Below, piece by piece: positions 31,713 through 41,879 of a stretch of 64,000 bases of DNA. Origin of the DNA: Nocardioides sp. Soil805. Its GTDB lineage: Bacteria; Actinomycetota; Actinomycetes; Propionibacteriales; Nocardioidaceae. The notes beneath the pieces are model-generated. The model saw only the letters and a program-made list of their open reading frames with translations, was not told where the DNA came from and did no database searches. Each line of letters begins with the position of its first letter. Positions within the stretch are counted from its first letter, which is position 1. A program made the translations under genes and the position numbers. The stretch is from the NCBI RefSeq assembly GCF_001429625.1, contig NZ_LMSU01000001.1:1796003-1860002 (forward strand), written 5' to 3'.

Positions 31713-32348
31713 TCATCCCGCTCGGGTGAGATCGTCGCGGAGCAGCAGCACGGCGGCCGCGAGGAAGGCCAGGGCACCCAGCGACGTGCCCGCGTTCGCC
31801 ACGCCCACCCGGACCGCCGTGTCGCTGCCCGCGACGACGTAGGACCCCAGGGCGGCGGCGCCGAAGGCGAGGCAGCCGAGGAGGTTCAGTGCGGCCATCG
31901 TCCCGTCCGTCGTCGCGGGTGGCAGGGCCAGCAGACGGCCCGCCACCACCGCGTAGGCGAGGAGCCCGGAGACCAGGAAGCACACCGACCCGAAGGCGTC
32001 CGGTCGCCACACGACGTCGTCGTAGTCCGCGTCGCCCCAGGTGGTGCTCAGCGCCCGGAACGTCGACACGTTGAAGAACACGGTGCCCGCCAGCTGCACG
32101 CCACTGCTCCACAGCTCGGGCGCGCGCCGGCTCGTGGCCCTCGTGAGGGTCCACTCGAGGGTGGCTGCGGAGGTGAAGAAGAGCGAGCCGACGAAGAACA
32201 CCAGCGCGTCGACGCGGGTGCCCACGAGGTCGACGAAGCCGGGCAGCGGGCCGAGGAGGAAGCAGGTGGACCCGACGACGAACAGCGATGCCGTCCACCC
32301 CTGGCGGGTCAGGGACCGCCTCGACCTCGCCACGCCCGACCTCGCCAC
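31713..32348 (-). CDS. YrhK-like four-to-six-helix membrane protein
   Basis: The product has 211 residues from GTG 32,348, chosen because GAGGGAGG lies six bases before it; a longer frame upstream is low-complexity and reaches the promoter of the decarboxylase. Membrane helices are visible: WTASLFVVGSTCFLLGPL, VDALVFFVGSLFFTSAATL, LWSSGVQLAGTVFFNVST, FGSVCFLVSGLLAYAVVAG, NLLGCLAFGAAALGSYVVA and TSLGALAFLAAAVLLL. The G-S-x-x-F...A-T-L-E-W segment is the YrhK signature. Function unknown. It is divergent from gad. Confidence 0.75.
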   Translation of the reverse strand: MARSGVARSRRSLTRQGWTASLFVVGSTCFLLGPLPGFVDLVGTRVDALVFFVGSLFFTSAATLEWTLTRATSRRAPELWSSGVQLAGTVFFNVSTFRALSTTWGDADYDDVVWRPDAFGSVCFLVSGLLAYAVVAGRLLALPPATTDGTMAALNLLGCLAFGAAALGSYVVAGSDTAVRVGVANAGTSLGALAFLAAAVLLLRDDLTRAG

Positions 32349-32536
32349 GCCCGACCTCCCTCGCCGCGGGTGGAGCCCCCCTGACCCTGCGCAGTGCACC
32401 ACGGCGGCCTCGAGCCGCTGCTCATCCGCACCGGGTGAGGCGCCGTGCGCGCGTCCGCGGGGACGCTGGGCCGGCCGCGACAAGTTGCGCGGCGGGCGCG
32501 GTGGCGCTCGACCCGAGTGTGTCCGGAGGGGACCTC

Positions 32537-33925
32537 ATGGCTGTGTGGACCAAGCCCGACCAGGCAGCACCCGACCTGACCGTCGTGCCGCGCTTCACCC
32601 GGGCGGGCATGGTCGACGTGCCGCGCGACCGGCTGCCCGCGAACCCGATGCTGCCGCAGACGGCGTACCAGGTGGTGCTGGACGAGGTCATGCTGGACGG
32701 CAACGCGCGCTTCAACCTCGCCACGTTCGTGACCACCTGGATGGACGACGAGGCCGACCGGCTGTACGCCGCGACCGTCGACAAGAACATGGTGGACAAG
32801 GACGAGTACCCGCAGACGGCCGAGATCGAGTCTCGGTGCGTCCGGATGCTCGCCGACCTGTGGCACGCGCCGGACGCGGCCGTCAGCGTCGGGACCTCGA
32901 CGACCGGCAGCTCCGAGGGGTGCATGCTGGCCGGGATGGCGCTCAAGCGGCGCTGGCAGCAGGCGCGCCGGGCGGCCGGTGCGTCGACGGACCGGCCGAA
33001 CATCGTGATGGGCGGCAACGTCCAGGTCGTCTGGGAGAAGTTCGCCAACTACTGGGAGGTGGAGCCGCGCTACGTGCCGCTCGAGGGCGACGTCCTGCAC
33101 CTCACCGAGGAGCACCTGCTCGACTACGTCGACGAGAACACCATCGGGGTCGTGGCGGTGCTGGGCTCCACGATGGACGGCAGCTACGAGCCGGTGGAGG
33201 CGATCTGCCGGGTCCTCGACGAGCACGAGGCCGCCACCGGAGTCGCGGTCCCCGTGCACGTCGACGCGGCGTCGGGCGGTTTCATCGCCCCGTTCGTGCA
33301 GCCCGACCTCGTGTGGGACTTCCAGCTGCCGCGTGTGGTGTCGATCCAGAGCTCGGGCCACAAGTTCGGCCTGGTGTACCCCGGGGTCGGCTGGGTGCTG
33401 TGGCGCGACACCGAGCACCTCCCGGAGGACCTGGTCTTCCACGTCAACTACCTCGGCGGGGACATGCCGACCTTCGCGCTGAACTTCTCGCGGCCCGGCG
33501 CCCAGGTGGTGCTGCAGTACTACCAGTTCCTCCGGCTCGGCTTCGAGGGCTACCGGGAGGTCCAGCAGGCGTGCCAGGACGTCGCCCGCCACCTCGGCGA
33601 CGCGCTGCGGAGGATGCCGGAGTACGAGGTGATCACCGACGGCAGCGAGCTTCCCGTGGTGACCTTCCGGGTCGCCGACCACGTCACCTTGTTCGACGTC
33701 TTCGACATGTCCCGCAAGCTGCGCGAGCGCGGGTGGCTGGTGCCGGCGTACACGATGCCCCCGAACCGCGAGGACCTGGCGGTGCTGCGCCTCGTGGTGC
33801 GCAACGGCTTCAGCCACGACATGGCCGAGCTGTTCCTGCGGGACCTGGCCACCGCGACCGAGTGGATGGACGACCTGTCCGCCCCGATGCCGAGCGAGGA
33901 ACAGCCCAGCGGCTTCCACCACTGA
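32537..33925 (+). CDS. gad: glutamate decarboxylase (PLP-dependent)
   Basis: The product has 462 residues, the usual bacterial GAD length. It converts glutamate to GABA and CO2, consuming a proton, so it supports acid resistance. ATG 32,537 has GGAGGGG upstream. Motifs in order: GNARFNLATFVTTWMD near the start, VGTSTTGSSEGCMLAGMALK (PLP phosphate site), HVDAASGGFIAPF with the conserved H-x-D-A-A, and SSGHKFGLVYPGVGW with the PLP lysine K276. The C-terminal tail is near the typical length, but the distal histidine-glutamate autoinhibition motif is not obvious (it ends GFHH). No antiporter (GadC) gene is adjacent. Neighbours are stress and membrane proteins. Confidence 0.95.
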   Translation: MAVWTKPDQAAPDLTVVPRFTRAGMVDVPRDRLPANPMLPQTAYQVVLDEVMLDGNARFNLATFVTTWMDDEADRLYAATVDKNMVDKDEYPQTAEIESRCVRMLADLWHAPDAAVSVGTSTTGSSEGCMLAGMALKRRWQQARRAAGASTDRPNIVMGGNVQVVWEKFANYWEVEPRYVPLEGDVLHLTEEHLLDYVDENTIGVVAVLGSTMDGSYEPVEAICRVLDEHEAATGVAVPVHVDAASGGFIAPFVQPDLVWDFQLPRVVSIQSSGHKFGLVYPGVGWVLWRDTEHLPEDLVFHVNYLGGDMPTFALNFSRPGAQVVLQYYQFLRLGFEGYREVQQACQDVARHLGDALRRMPEYEVITDGSELPVVTFRVADHVTLFDVFDMSRKLRERGWLVPAYTMPPNREDLAVLRLVVRNGFSHDMAELFLRDLATATEWMDDLSAPMPSEEQPSGFHH

Positions 33926-34064
33926 CCCCTCAGGAGGACCCCGGGTCGCACGACGACGCCGTCGGCGTCACCCACTCGGGTGAGGCTCGGGCAAAGCGGT
34001 CACCCGGGCCCCGCCGCTCACCTACGCTCTGCCCATCGACCGCTCGGGAGATGGGAGCAGGCCG

Positions 34065-35801
34065 GTGCTGCCGCACGACCACGGGGAGATCGCCGACCCC
34101 TCCTTCGACCGCTACGCGCGGCTCGTCCGGCACGCGCTGGGCGTCCCCGTGGCGCTGGTGTCCGTCGTCGAGGCGCGCCGCCAGGTCTTCCCGGGCGCCG
34201 TGGGGCTGCCGGAGTCCTACCAGCGCACGCGCCAGACCCCGCTGTCGCACTCCTTCTGCCAGTACGTCGTCGCCGACGGGGCCCCTCTGGTCATCGCCGA
34301 CGCCCGCGTCGACCCGAGGCTGCGCGACAACCGCGCCATCGAGGACCTCGACGTCATCGCGTACGCCGGCTGGCCGCTGCGCGACCACGCGGACCGCATC
34401 ATCGGCTCGCTGTGCGCCATCGACTCCGAGCCGCGGGAGTGGACGGACCAGGACCTCGCCCTCCTGGAGGACCTGGCGGCCGCCTGCTCCGCCGAGATCG
34501 CGCAGCGCGAGCTGCGCCGCCTGGCCGACGAGGGCATCGACTACGCCACCCAGCTCGTGTGGCGGGCCAACGTGCTGCTCCGGCTCAGCCAGGCCCTCAC
34601 CGAGACCCGCACCGTGACCGACGTGGCGACCGCGCTCGAGGACGTCGCCCGCGAGCACCTCGGCTGCCACCACGCGGTGCTGTGGCTGCACTCCGCCGCC
34701 GCGACCCTGGACGCGTTCGGCGAGCTCGGGGAGGACCACGACGTCCGCGGGGACCGCATGCTGCTGGTCGAGAGCAGGCACGAGTGGGCGCGGGCCCGCC
34801 AGTTCAAGGACGTCCCGGCCGACTCCTCCACGCCGCTCGGCGACGTCTTCCACGGTCGCCTCCCGCTGTTCTTCCGCGGCCCGGAGGAGCAGAACCGCGA
34901 CTACCCCGCGGTCGGCACCACGACCGAGACCGGCGTCGCCCGGGCGTTCGAGCCGCTGGGCGTGGAGGGACGCGTGTTCGGCGTCCTCGCCCTGCTGTGG
35001 CCGGAGGAGCGAGCGTTCACCGACGACGACCGGATCACCATCTCGGCGCTCACGTCGTACACCGCCTCGGCCGTCCAGCGGGCCCTGCTCCTCGAGGAGC
35101 GCGTCGAGACCGCGCGGATCCTGCAGAGCGCCCTGCTCACCACGCTGCCCGTGGTGGCCGGCCTCGACCTGGCCGCCCGCTACCGTCCCGCGGCGGCGCG
35201 CGAGCAGGTCGGCGGGGACTGGTACGACGCCCTGGTGATGACCGACGGCGCGACCGCACTCGTGATCGGCGACGTGGTGGGCCACGACATGAAGGCGGCG
35301 GCCGACATGGGTCAGCTCCGGACCGCGCTGCGCGCCCAGCTGCAGGCCGGCGACGGGTCCCCCTCGGGCACGGTCGAGCGGCTGGACCGCTCGCTCGAGC
35401 CCCTGGGCATCGAGGCCCTCGCGACCCTCGTCGTCGCCCGGGTGGACGGCAGACGGGTCCGCTGGAGCAACGCCGGCCACCCGCCGCCGCTGCACATCGA
35501 CCCCGCCGGCGAGGTCCGGTGGCTGGAGACCGAGATCTCGCCCCTGGTCGGACTGGCGCCCGACCTCCCCCGCCACGAGGGGGAGGCGGACCTCGAGCCG
35601 GGGTCGACGCTGCTCTTCTACACCGACGGCCTGGTCGAGCGGCGCGGCGAGGACATCGACGACGGCCTCGACCGCCTGGCGCGCTCGGCGAGCGCCCGGC
35701 GCCACTTCCCGGCCAAACGGCTGGTCGACGCGATCCTCGACGACATGCTCGTGGGGCAGCTCAAGGACGACGTCGCGGTGCTCGCCGTGCGCCTCGACTG
35801 A
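34065..35801 (+). CDS. GAF-domain SpoIIE/PP2C-type serine phosphatase
   Basis: The product has 578 residues from GTG 34,065. Residues about 1-150 are a GAF domain (HALGVPVALVSVVEARRQVF, then LSHSFCQYVVADGAPLVIAD, the pattern of GAF proteins resembling sensor kinases). A second GAF-like region is at about 165-340 (DVAREHLGCHHAVLWLH). Residues about 355-578 are the SpoIIE/RsbU phosphatase: EQVGGDWYDALVM, VIGDVVGHDMKAAADMGQLR, NAGHPPPLHI, LLFYTDGLVERRGEDID and KDDVAVLAVRLD supply the metal-binding aspartates. Such enzymes dephosphorylate anti-anti-sigma factors to turn on stress sigma factors. The regulated partner is not in the window. Confidence 0.9.
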   Translation: MLPHDHGEIADPSFDRYARLVRHALGVPVALVSVVEARRQVFPGAVGLPESYQRTRQTPLSHSFCQYVVADGAPLVIADARVDPRLRDNRAIEDLDVIAYAGWPLRDHADRIIGSLCAIDSEPREWTDQDLALLEDLAAACSAEIAQRELRRLADEGIDYATQLVWRANVLLRLSQALTETRTVTDVATALEDVAREHLGCHHAVLWLHSAAATLDAFGELGEDHDVRGDRMLLVESRHEWARARQFKDVPADSSTPLGDVFHGRLPLFFRGPEEQNRDYPAVGTTTETGVARAFEPLGVEGRVFGVLALLWPEERAFTDDDRITISALTSYTASAVQRALLLEERVETARILQSALLTTLPVVAGLDLAARYRPAAAREQVGGDWYDALVMTDGATALVIGDVVGHDMKAAADMGQLRTALRAQLQAGDGSPSGTVERLDRSLEPLGIEALATLVVARVDGRRVRWSNAGHPPPLHIDPAGEVRWLETEISPLVGLAPDLPRHEGEADLEPGSTLLFYTDGLVERRGEDIDDGLDRLARSASARRHFPAKRLVDAILDDMLVGQLKDDVAVLAVRLD

Positions 35802-35853
35802 GCACCGTGCTCGCCCACGGGCGGGCGTCGGCGGCGCGTCGTACGCTCGCGAC

Positions 35854-37029
35854 GTGACGGACGCGAGGTGGGACCGCCGACCGGTCCGCCGCGTGTCCGC
35901 CGCGGCCGTCGTGACCGGCACGCTGCTGCTCGCGTCCTGCTCCTCGTCCGTCGACCCGGACTGGTCGGCCGCCGAGCTGCCAGTCCCCGAGGGCGCGCCC
36001 GGCCGGGTCGCCGTGCGCGACGCCGTGCACTGCGGCGACGCCTGGTGGGCGGTCGGCGGGGTGGTGCTCGACCAGCCCAGCGAGACCCAGGACGCCCGGC
36101 CCGCGGCGTGGCGCTCCGGCGACGGCACGACCTGGGAGGCGCTGCCCGTCACCGCGACGACCTACTGGGGCCGGCGCGCCGTCCTGGCGGGCGTCGCCTG
36201 CTCCGGCGACACGGTGGTGGCGATCGGCGCACGATCGGGCGGTGCCCACGGCAACCCGCGGGTCACCACGTTCTTCGAGGAGGACGGCGGGCTCGACGAC
36301 CAGCGTGCTCCCTTCAACCTGTACGGCGGTGCCACCGCGACCAACGTGGGCCCGATCACGGGGGCGGACCCGGGGTGGCTCATCACCGGCAACCGGATCA
36401 GCGGGCCGGCCGTGTGGCACTCCACCGACGGGCGCGACTTCACCATCGAGGAGGACGTCCCCGGGCTCGCCGACGAGGAGGGGGTCAGCTCCCTCGCGCA
36501 GGGTGCGTCCTGGGACGGCGAGGCGTGGGTGGTGGTGGGCGGCGGCAGCGAGGCCGGGACCCTGGATCGCCAACCACTGGAGTGGACCTCACCGGACGCG
36601 CGCACCTGGCAGCGGCACGAGGTGCCCGGCACCGACGGCTTCGACGACCTCGAGCGCGTGGTGGCCACCGACGACGGCCTGGTCGCGCTGGGGCTGCGTG
36701 GGGACCGGTTCGGCGCGTGGCTGCGCGACGACGACGGCGGGTGGGACGCCGCGTCCGACTTCGGCTCGATCCCCGAGGAGTCCCGCAGCAGCCCCTTCGT
36801 CGCCTCCCTGGTCTCCAGCGGGTCGGGACTGTGGGCCACGACCAGCAACGGGTCGGCGTACGCGCTCTGGCACAGCGACGACGGCGACGAGTGGGCCGAG
36901 GTCTCCCTCCCGGCGGCGCCGCCGGAGACCGCCGGCGAGCACGTGCTCGCCGTCGCGGCCCACGACGACGAGGTGGTGCTGCTCGCCGACGACGGCGAGG
37001 GCGGTCGGGTGTGGCGCGCGGTCCGCTGA
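35854..37029 (+). CDS. secreted lipoprotein, beta-propeller-like
   Basis: The product has 391 residues from GTG 35,854, close after the phosphatase. An N-terminal signal ends in a lipobox LLLASCSS with C29 as the lipid-attached residue. The mature part repeats blocks of the type AWRSGDGTTWEALPV, VWHSTDGRDFTIEED, EWTSPDARTWQRHEV and LWHSDDGDEWAEVSL. The W-x-S-x-D-G-x-x-W pattern is that of BNR/sialidase-like propeller blades. No catalytic triad of a sialidase is evident, so it is more likely a binding or structural lipoprotein on the outer face of the membrane. Confidence 0.85.
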   Translation: MTDARWDRRPVRRVSAAAVVTGTLLLASCSSSVDPDWSAAELPVPEGAPGRVAVRDAVHCGDAWWAVGGVVLDQPSETQDARPAAWRSGDGTTWEALPVTATTYWGRRAVLAGVACSGDTVVAIGARSGGAHGNPRVTTFFEEDGGLDDQRAPFNLYGGATATNVGPITGADPGWLITGNRISGPAVWHSTDGRDFTIEEDVPGLADEEGVSSLAQGASWDGEAWVVVGGGSEAGTLDRQPLEWTSPDARTWQRHEVPGTDGFDDLERVVATDDGLVALGLRGDRFGAWLRDDDGGWDAASDFGSIPEESRSSPFVASLVSSGSGLWATTSNGSAYALWHSDDGDEWAEVSLPAAPPETAGEHVLAVAAHDDEVVLLADDGEGGRVWRAVR

Positions 37030-37105
37030 GCGACTCCGCGTGCCACCCCTGGAGGGGTTGTCCGCCGGTGGGGCCCGAGGGGAGGGTTGAGTCAGAGGAG
37101 GACCG

Positions 37106-37384
37106 ATGGCCGAGAAGAAGAAGCAGGACCCGGGCCCGAGCGTGAAGGACCCCGAGGTCTACGAGGCGCTGCGCGACGAGGGCGCGAGCAAGGAGAAGGC
37201 CGCCCGGATCGCCAACGCCGCGGCCGCCCAGGGCCGGTCGAAGGTCGGCCGCCGCGGTGGCGGGGCCGAGGACTACGAGGACCGCACGGTCGAGGAGCTG
37301 CGCGAGCGCGCCGCCGAGCTCGACATCGAGGGGCGGTCGTCGATGACCAAGGACGAGCTCATCGACGCGCTGCGCCACCACTGA
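37106..37384 (+). CDS. small Rho N-terminal/SAP-like helical protein (DUF7218-like)
   Basis: The product has 92 residues, with GAGGAGG before the ATG. The N-terminal half is lysine-rich (MAEKKKQDPGPSVKDPEVYE) and contains KEKAARIANAAAAQGRSKVG, a pattern shared by small actinobacterial proteins annotated DUF7218. The C-terminal 35 residues, RTVEELRERAAELDIEGRS then MTKDELIDALRHH, form a Rho_N/SAP helix-extended-helix, which often binds nucleic acid. The role is unknown; a DNA- or RNA-binding stress protein is plausible. Confidence 0.8.
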   Translation: MAEKKKQDPGPSVKDPEVYEALRDEGASKEKAARIANAAAAQGRSKVGRRGGGAEDYEDRTVEELRERAAELDIEGRSSMTKDELIDALRHH

Positions 37385-37544
37385 CCCCGCGCAGGCTGGC
37401 GGCAGGTTGCCGCACCCTTGCGCACAGTGGCGGCGGACGGCAACGACCCCGCGCAGAGTGGCGGCGGGCGACAAGGATCTGCCCGGAGTAGCTGCGATGT
37501 GCCGCCACTTCAGGCGAGCCGAGTGCGATCTGCCGCCACCCTGG
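37383..37544. repeat. intergenic repeats built around GTGGCGGC/GCCGCCAC
   Basis: GACCCCGCGCAG, two bases, TGGCGGC occurs at 37,383 and again at 37,445, with CGCACAGTGGCGGCGG between. Then the opposite orientation appears: GCGATGTGCCGCCAC at 37,495 and GCGATCTGCCGCCAC at 37,525. The two orientations can pair as stem-loops between the convergent genes, so a bidirectional termination role is possible. Part of the last unit recurs at 20,788-20,802. Confidence 0.55.
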
Positions 37545-37591
37545 CCGACCGGGCGCACCGCCCGCGTGCGCCAGCGCTCGGCCGACCTCGC

Positions 37592-38750
37592 TCAGCCGAC
37601 CTCGCCCACCGAGGCGGGTCCGAACGGCGAGCCGTCGTCGGCGGGCGTGGTGGCGTCGTACGACTCGACGGCCTGGGGGACGACCTCGTGCCGCGGGATC
37701 TCGCCGGCGGCGATCCCCTCGGCCCAGTGGCAGGCCACCCGGTGGCCCTCGGTGGCGCCGGGCACCTCGACCACCCGCAGCTGCGGGCGCTCCTCGTCGC
37801 AACGGGTGGGCTGGCGCCACGGGCAGCGCGTGTGGAACCGGCAGCCGGTCGGCGGGTTGGACGGCGAGGGCAGGTCCCCGGTGAGCAGGATCTGCTCGCG
37901 GGCGTCCTCCAGCGCGGGGTCGGGCACGGGTACCGCCGACATCAGCGCGCGCGTGTAGGGGTGCAGCGGGAGGTCGTAGAGCTCGCCCGCCTCGGACTCC
38001 TCCACGAGGCCGCCGAGGTACATCACCCCGATCCGGTCGCTGATGTGGCGCACCACGGCGAGGTCGTGCGCCACGACGAGGTAGGTCAGGCCGAACTCGA
38101 CCTGCAGCTCCTCGAGCAGGTTGAGCACCTGCGCCTGGACCGAGACGTCCAGGGCGCTGACCGGCTCGTCGGCCACGATCAGGTCGGGGCCCACCGACAG
38201 GGCACGAGCGATGCCGATGCGCTGGCGCTGGCCGCCGGAGAACTCGTGCGGGTACTTCGCCAGGGCCGCCGCCGGCAGCCCGACCGCGCCCAGCAGCTCG
38301 CGCAGCCGGGCACTGGTGGCGGCCTTGTCCTGGTCGAGCCCGTGGGCGCGCATGCCCTCGACCAGCAGTGCCTCGACGGACTGGCGGGGGTCGAGGCTGG
38401 ACATCGGGTCCTGGAAGACCATCTGCATGTGCTGGCGCTTGCGGCGCAGCCGCTCGCCGGTGAGGCTCGCGACGTCCTCGCCGTCGAACGACACGGTCCC
38501 CTCGGTGGGGGTCTCGAGGTTGAGGATGGCGCGGCCCAGGGTGGACTTGCCACAGCCCGACTCCCCGACCAGTCCGTAGGTCTCGCCGCGGCGGATCTGC
38601 AGGTCGACGCCGTCCACGGCGTACACGTGGCCGATGGTCCGGTCGAAGACCACGCCTCGCTTGATCGGGAAGTGCACCTTGAGGCCGCGGACGTCGACCA
38701 GCACCTCCCCGGCCTGCGCGCGGGTCTGCTCGGTGGTGCGGGTGGACGGC

Positions 38751-38758
<8 letters not shown>
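37592..38758 (-). CDS. oligopeptide/dipeptide ABC transporter ATPase (OppF/DppF type)
   Basis: The product has 388 residues. It is a nucleotide-binding subunit that powers peptide import at the membrane. Walker A GESGCGKSTLG has K71; signature FSGGQRQRIGIARAL; Walker B LIVADEPVSALD; the switch histidine is in VVAHDLAVV. The C-terminal 70 residues are the oligopeptide-transport extension with RCPWRQPTRCDEERP, whose cysteines can bind an iron-sulphur cluster in this family. It is the last gene of the leftward operon and overlaps the OppD-type ATPase by eight bases. Confidence 0.93.
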
Positions 38759-39785
<1,027 letters not shown>

Positions 39786-39789
39786 CGCG

Positions 39790-40737
39790 TCACCTCCGGG
39801 TCTTCGGGTCGAGGGCCTCGCGCAACGACTCGCCCATCAGCGTGAACCCGAGGGCCACCACGATGATGCACAGCGCGGGGTAGACGGCCAGATGCGGGTA
39901 GTCGTAGATGAACTCCTGCGAGCGGCCCAGCATCTGTCCCCACTCGGGCTGGCGGTCGTCGGGGTTGCCGAGGCCCAGGAACGACAGCGCCGCCGCGTCG
40001 ATGATGGCGATCGCCAGCACCAGCGTCGCCTGCACGATCACCGGCCCCAGCGAGTTGGGCAGCATGTGGCGGAAGACGATCGCGTGCTGCTTGACCCCCA
40101 GTGCCCGCGCCGCGAGCACGTGGTCGCTCGAGCGCTGCCCGAGCATGGAGCCGCGCAGCAGCCGGGCGAAGATCGGCACCTGGATGACCGCGATCGCGAT
40201 GATCAGCGTCGTCTGGCTCGGGCGGGCGGCGAGCGCCCCGATGGTGAAGGCGAGCAGCAGGGACGGCACCGAGAGCATCACGTCGACGATGCGCATGACG
40301 ACCGAGTCGACGCGGCCGGCGAACGCCCCGGCGAGGGTGCCGAGGACCAGGCCCCCGGCCAGCCCGAAGAGGGTGGCGACGACCCCGACGACGAGGGTCT
40401 GGCGGCTGCCCACGAGCAGCCGCGACAGCAGGTCACGGCCGCGGTCGTCGGCCCCCAGCGGGAAGCCCGCCTCGGGACCGGGCACGGGGTTGGACTGCGG
40501 GCGCACCTTGTCGAGGAGCGGGGCCGCCGCCGGGTCGTGCGGTGCGATCCAAGGCGAGATGATCGCGAGCACGACGAAGACCACGGTGATGGCCAGACCG
40601 ATGAGGAAGACCGGGTCGCGGCGCAGCCGTCGCCAGGCACTGGCGATCAGCGAGACGCCGGGGGTCTCGTCGACCGACCCGGCGGCGAGGGCGTCGATGC
40701 GCTCCTTGCGGCGGTCGGCGTACGACATGGGGGTCAC
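39790..40737 (-). CDS. peptide ABC transporter permease (OppC/DppC type)
   Basis: The product has 315 residues. An N-terminal cytoplasmic stretch leads to helix 1 (FLIGLAITVVFVVLAIISPW). A periplasmic loop has GADDRGRDLLSRLLVGSRQT, the hallmark start of the BPD_transp_1 domain. Five further helices follow, with the EAA-type ATPase-contact loop around VLAARALGVKQHAIVFRHML. It forms the membrane channel together with the OppB-type subunit encoded four bases upstream. Confidence 0.92.
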   Translation of the reverse strand: MTPMSYADRRKERIDALAAGSVDETPGVSLIASAWRRLRRDPVFLIGLAITVVFVVLAIISPWIAPHDPAAAPLLDKVRPQSNPVPGPEAGFPLGADDRGRDLLSRLLVGSRQTLVVGVVATLFGLAGGLVLGTLAGAFAGRVDSVVMRIVDVMLSVPSLLLAFTIGALAARPSQTTLIIAIAVIQVPIFARLLRGSMLGQRSSDHVLAARALGVKQHAIVFRHMLPNSLGPVIVQATLVLAIAIIDAAALSFLGLGNPDDRQPEWGQMLGRSQEFIYDYPHLAVYPALCIIVVALGFTLMGESLREALDPKTRR

Positions 40738-40741
40738 GAGG

Positions 40742-41752
40742 TCACCTCGTCCTGATCCGGGGGTCGATGATGGCGTAGGCGATGTCGACGGCCAGGTTGA
40801 TGATCACGAAGATCGCGGCGGAGGCGAGGATCAGCACCTGCAGCACCGCGTAGTCCTTCTCGCGGTAGCCCTGGGCGATCGCGTCCCCGATGCCGGGGAA
40901 CGAGAAGACGGTCTCGGTGAGGATCGCACCGGCCAACAGGCCGCCCAGCGAGAGTCCGATGGTGGTCACCACCGGCAGCATCGCGTTGCGCAGCACGTGC
41001 CGTCCGCGGATCACCTTGGTGGTGAGGCCCTTGGACTCGGCGGTGCGGACGAAGTCGGCGTCGAGGGTGTCGAGCACCGAGGCGCGGGTGATGCGGAAGA
41101 TGACGGCGAACGGGATGGTCGCCAGCGCCAGCGCCGGGAGGATGAGGTGCAAGGTGGCGTCCCAGGCGGCGTCCCACTCCCGGGTCAGGATGCCGTCGAG
41201 GACGAAGAGCCCGGTCACCCTCGTCGCGTCGAGCCTCGCGTCCTGCCGCCCGGAGACGGGGAGCAGCTGCCACTGGACGGCGACGAAGTACTTGAGCAGG
41301 AACGCCGTGAAGAAGACCGGCACCGCCACCCCGATGAGGGAGAAGACCACCGCGCCGGAGTCGAGGAGCGAGCCCTTGCGGCGCGCCGCGAAGTAGCCCA
41401 GCGGGATCCCGAGCGCCACCGCGAGCGTGATCGCGACGATCGACAGCTCGATGGTGGCGGGCAGGCGGATGAGGAAGACGTGGAAGGCGTCCTCGCCCGG
41501 CAGCACGCCGGTGGAGGCGCCGAAGTCACCGTGCAGGGCTCGGTCGAGGAACCGGAGGTACTGCACGTGGATCGGCTGGTCGAGCCCCAGCGCCGCCTCG
41601 AGGGCCGCCCGGCGCGACGGCGTGGCGCGCTCGCCGAGGATCGCCGAGACGGGACCGCCCGGCAGCGCCTTGAGCCAGACGAAGAGCAGGACGGACAAGA
41701 TCACCAGGACACCGGCCATCTGCAGCATCCGGCGCACGATGAATCGGACCAC
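40742..41752 (-). CDS. peptide ABC transporter permease (OppB/DppB type)
   Basis: The product has 336 residues. It starts with the family's characteristic helix VRFIVRRMLQMAGVLVILSV then LLFVWLKALPGGP. BPD_transp_1 helices follow, including LSIVAITLAVALGIPLGYFA and the ATPase-contact loop VRTAESKGLTTKVIRGRHVL. It is the first permease of the operon, 127 bases after the binding-protein gene, with a hairpin in between. Confidence 0.92.
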   Translation of the reverse strand: MVRFIVRRMLQMAGVLVILSVLLFVWLKALPGGPVSAILGERATPSRRAALEAALGLDQPIHVQYLRFLDRALHGDFGASTGVLPGEDAFHVFLIRLPATIELSIVAITLAVALGIPLGYFAARRKGSLLDSGAVVFSLIGVAVPVFFTAFLLKYFVAVQWQLLPVSGRQDARLDATRVTGLFVLDGILTREWDAAWDATLHLILPALALATIPFAVIFRITRASVLDTLDADFVRTAESKGLTTKVIRGRHVLRNAMLPVVTTIGLSLGGLLAGAILTETVFSFPGIGDAIAQGYREKDYAVLQVLILASAAIFVIINLAVDIAYAIIDPRIRTR

Positions 41753-41783
41753 GAGTTGCTCCCAGCAGTAGGTGGCGGGCAGT

Positions 41784-41820
41784 GTCGAGGGGGGCCGCCG
41801 TGCGGGCGACCCCCCTCGAC
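41784..41820 (-). terminator. hairpin between binding protein and permeases
   Basis: An 11-bp perfect stem, GTCGAGGGGGG with CCCCCCTCGAC around a 15-base loop, lies after the binding-protein gene and before the OppB-type gene on the same strand. Attenuation here would give more binding protein than permease, the usual stoichiometry. Just beyond is the palindrome GATCGACGT-C-ACGTCGATC (41,825-41,843). Confidence 0.65.
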
Positions 41821-41879
41821 CTCAGATCGACGTCACGTCGATCCCGTGTCGACCGGTCAGGCGGACCTGGGCGGCCGGT

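Noticed and set aside
31198..32298. A 366-codon protein including the DUF6325-like gene
   Set aside because: The extra N-terminal part lies antisense-in-frame over the YrhK-like gene and is arginine/proline-rich; GTG 31,650 with a ribosome site is the real start.
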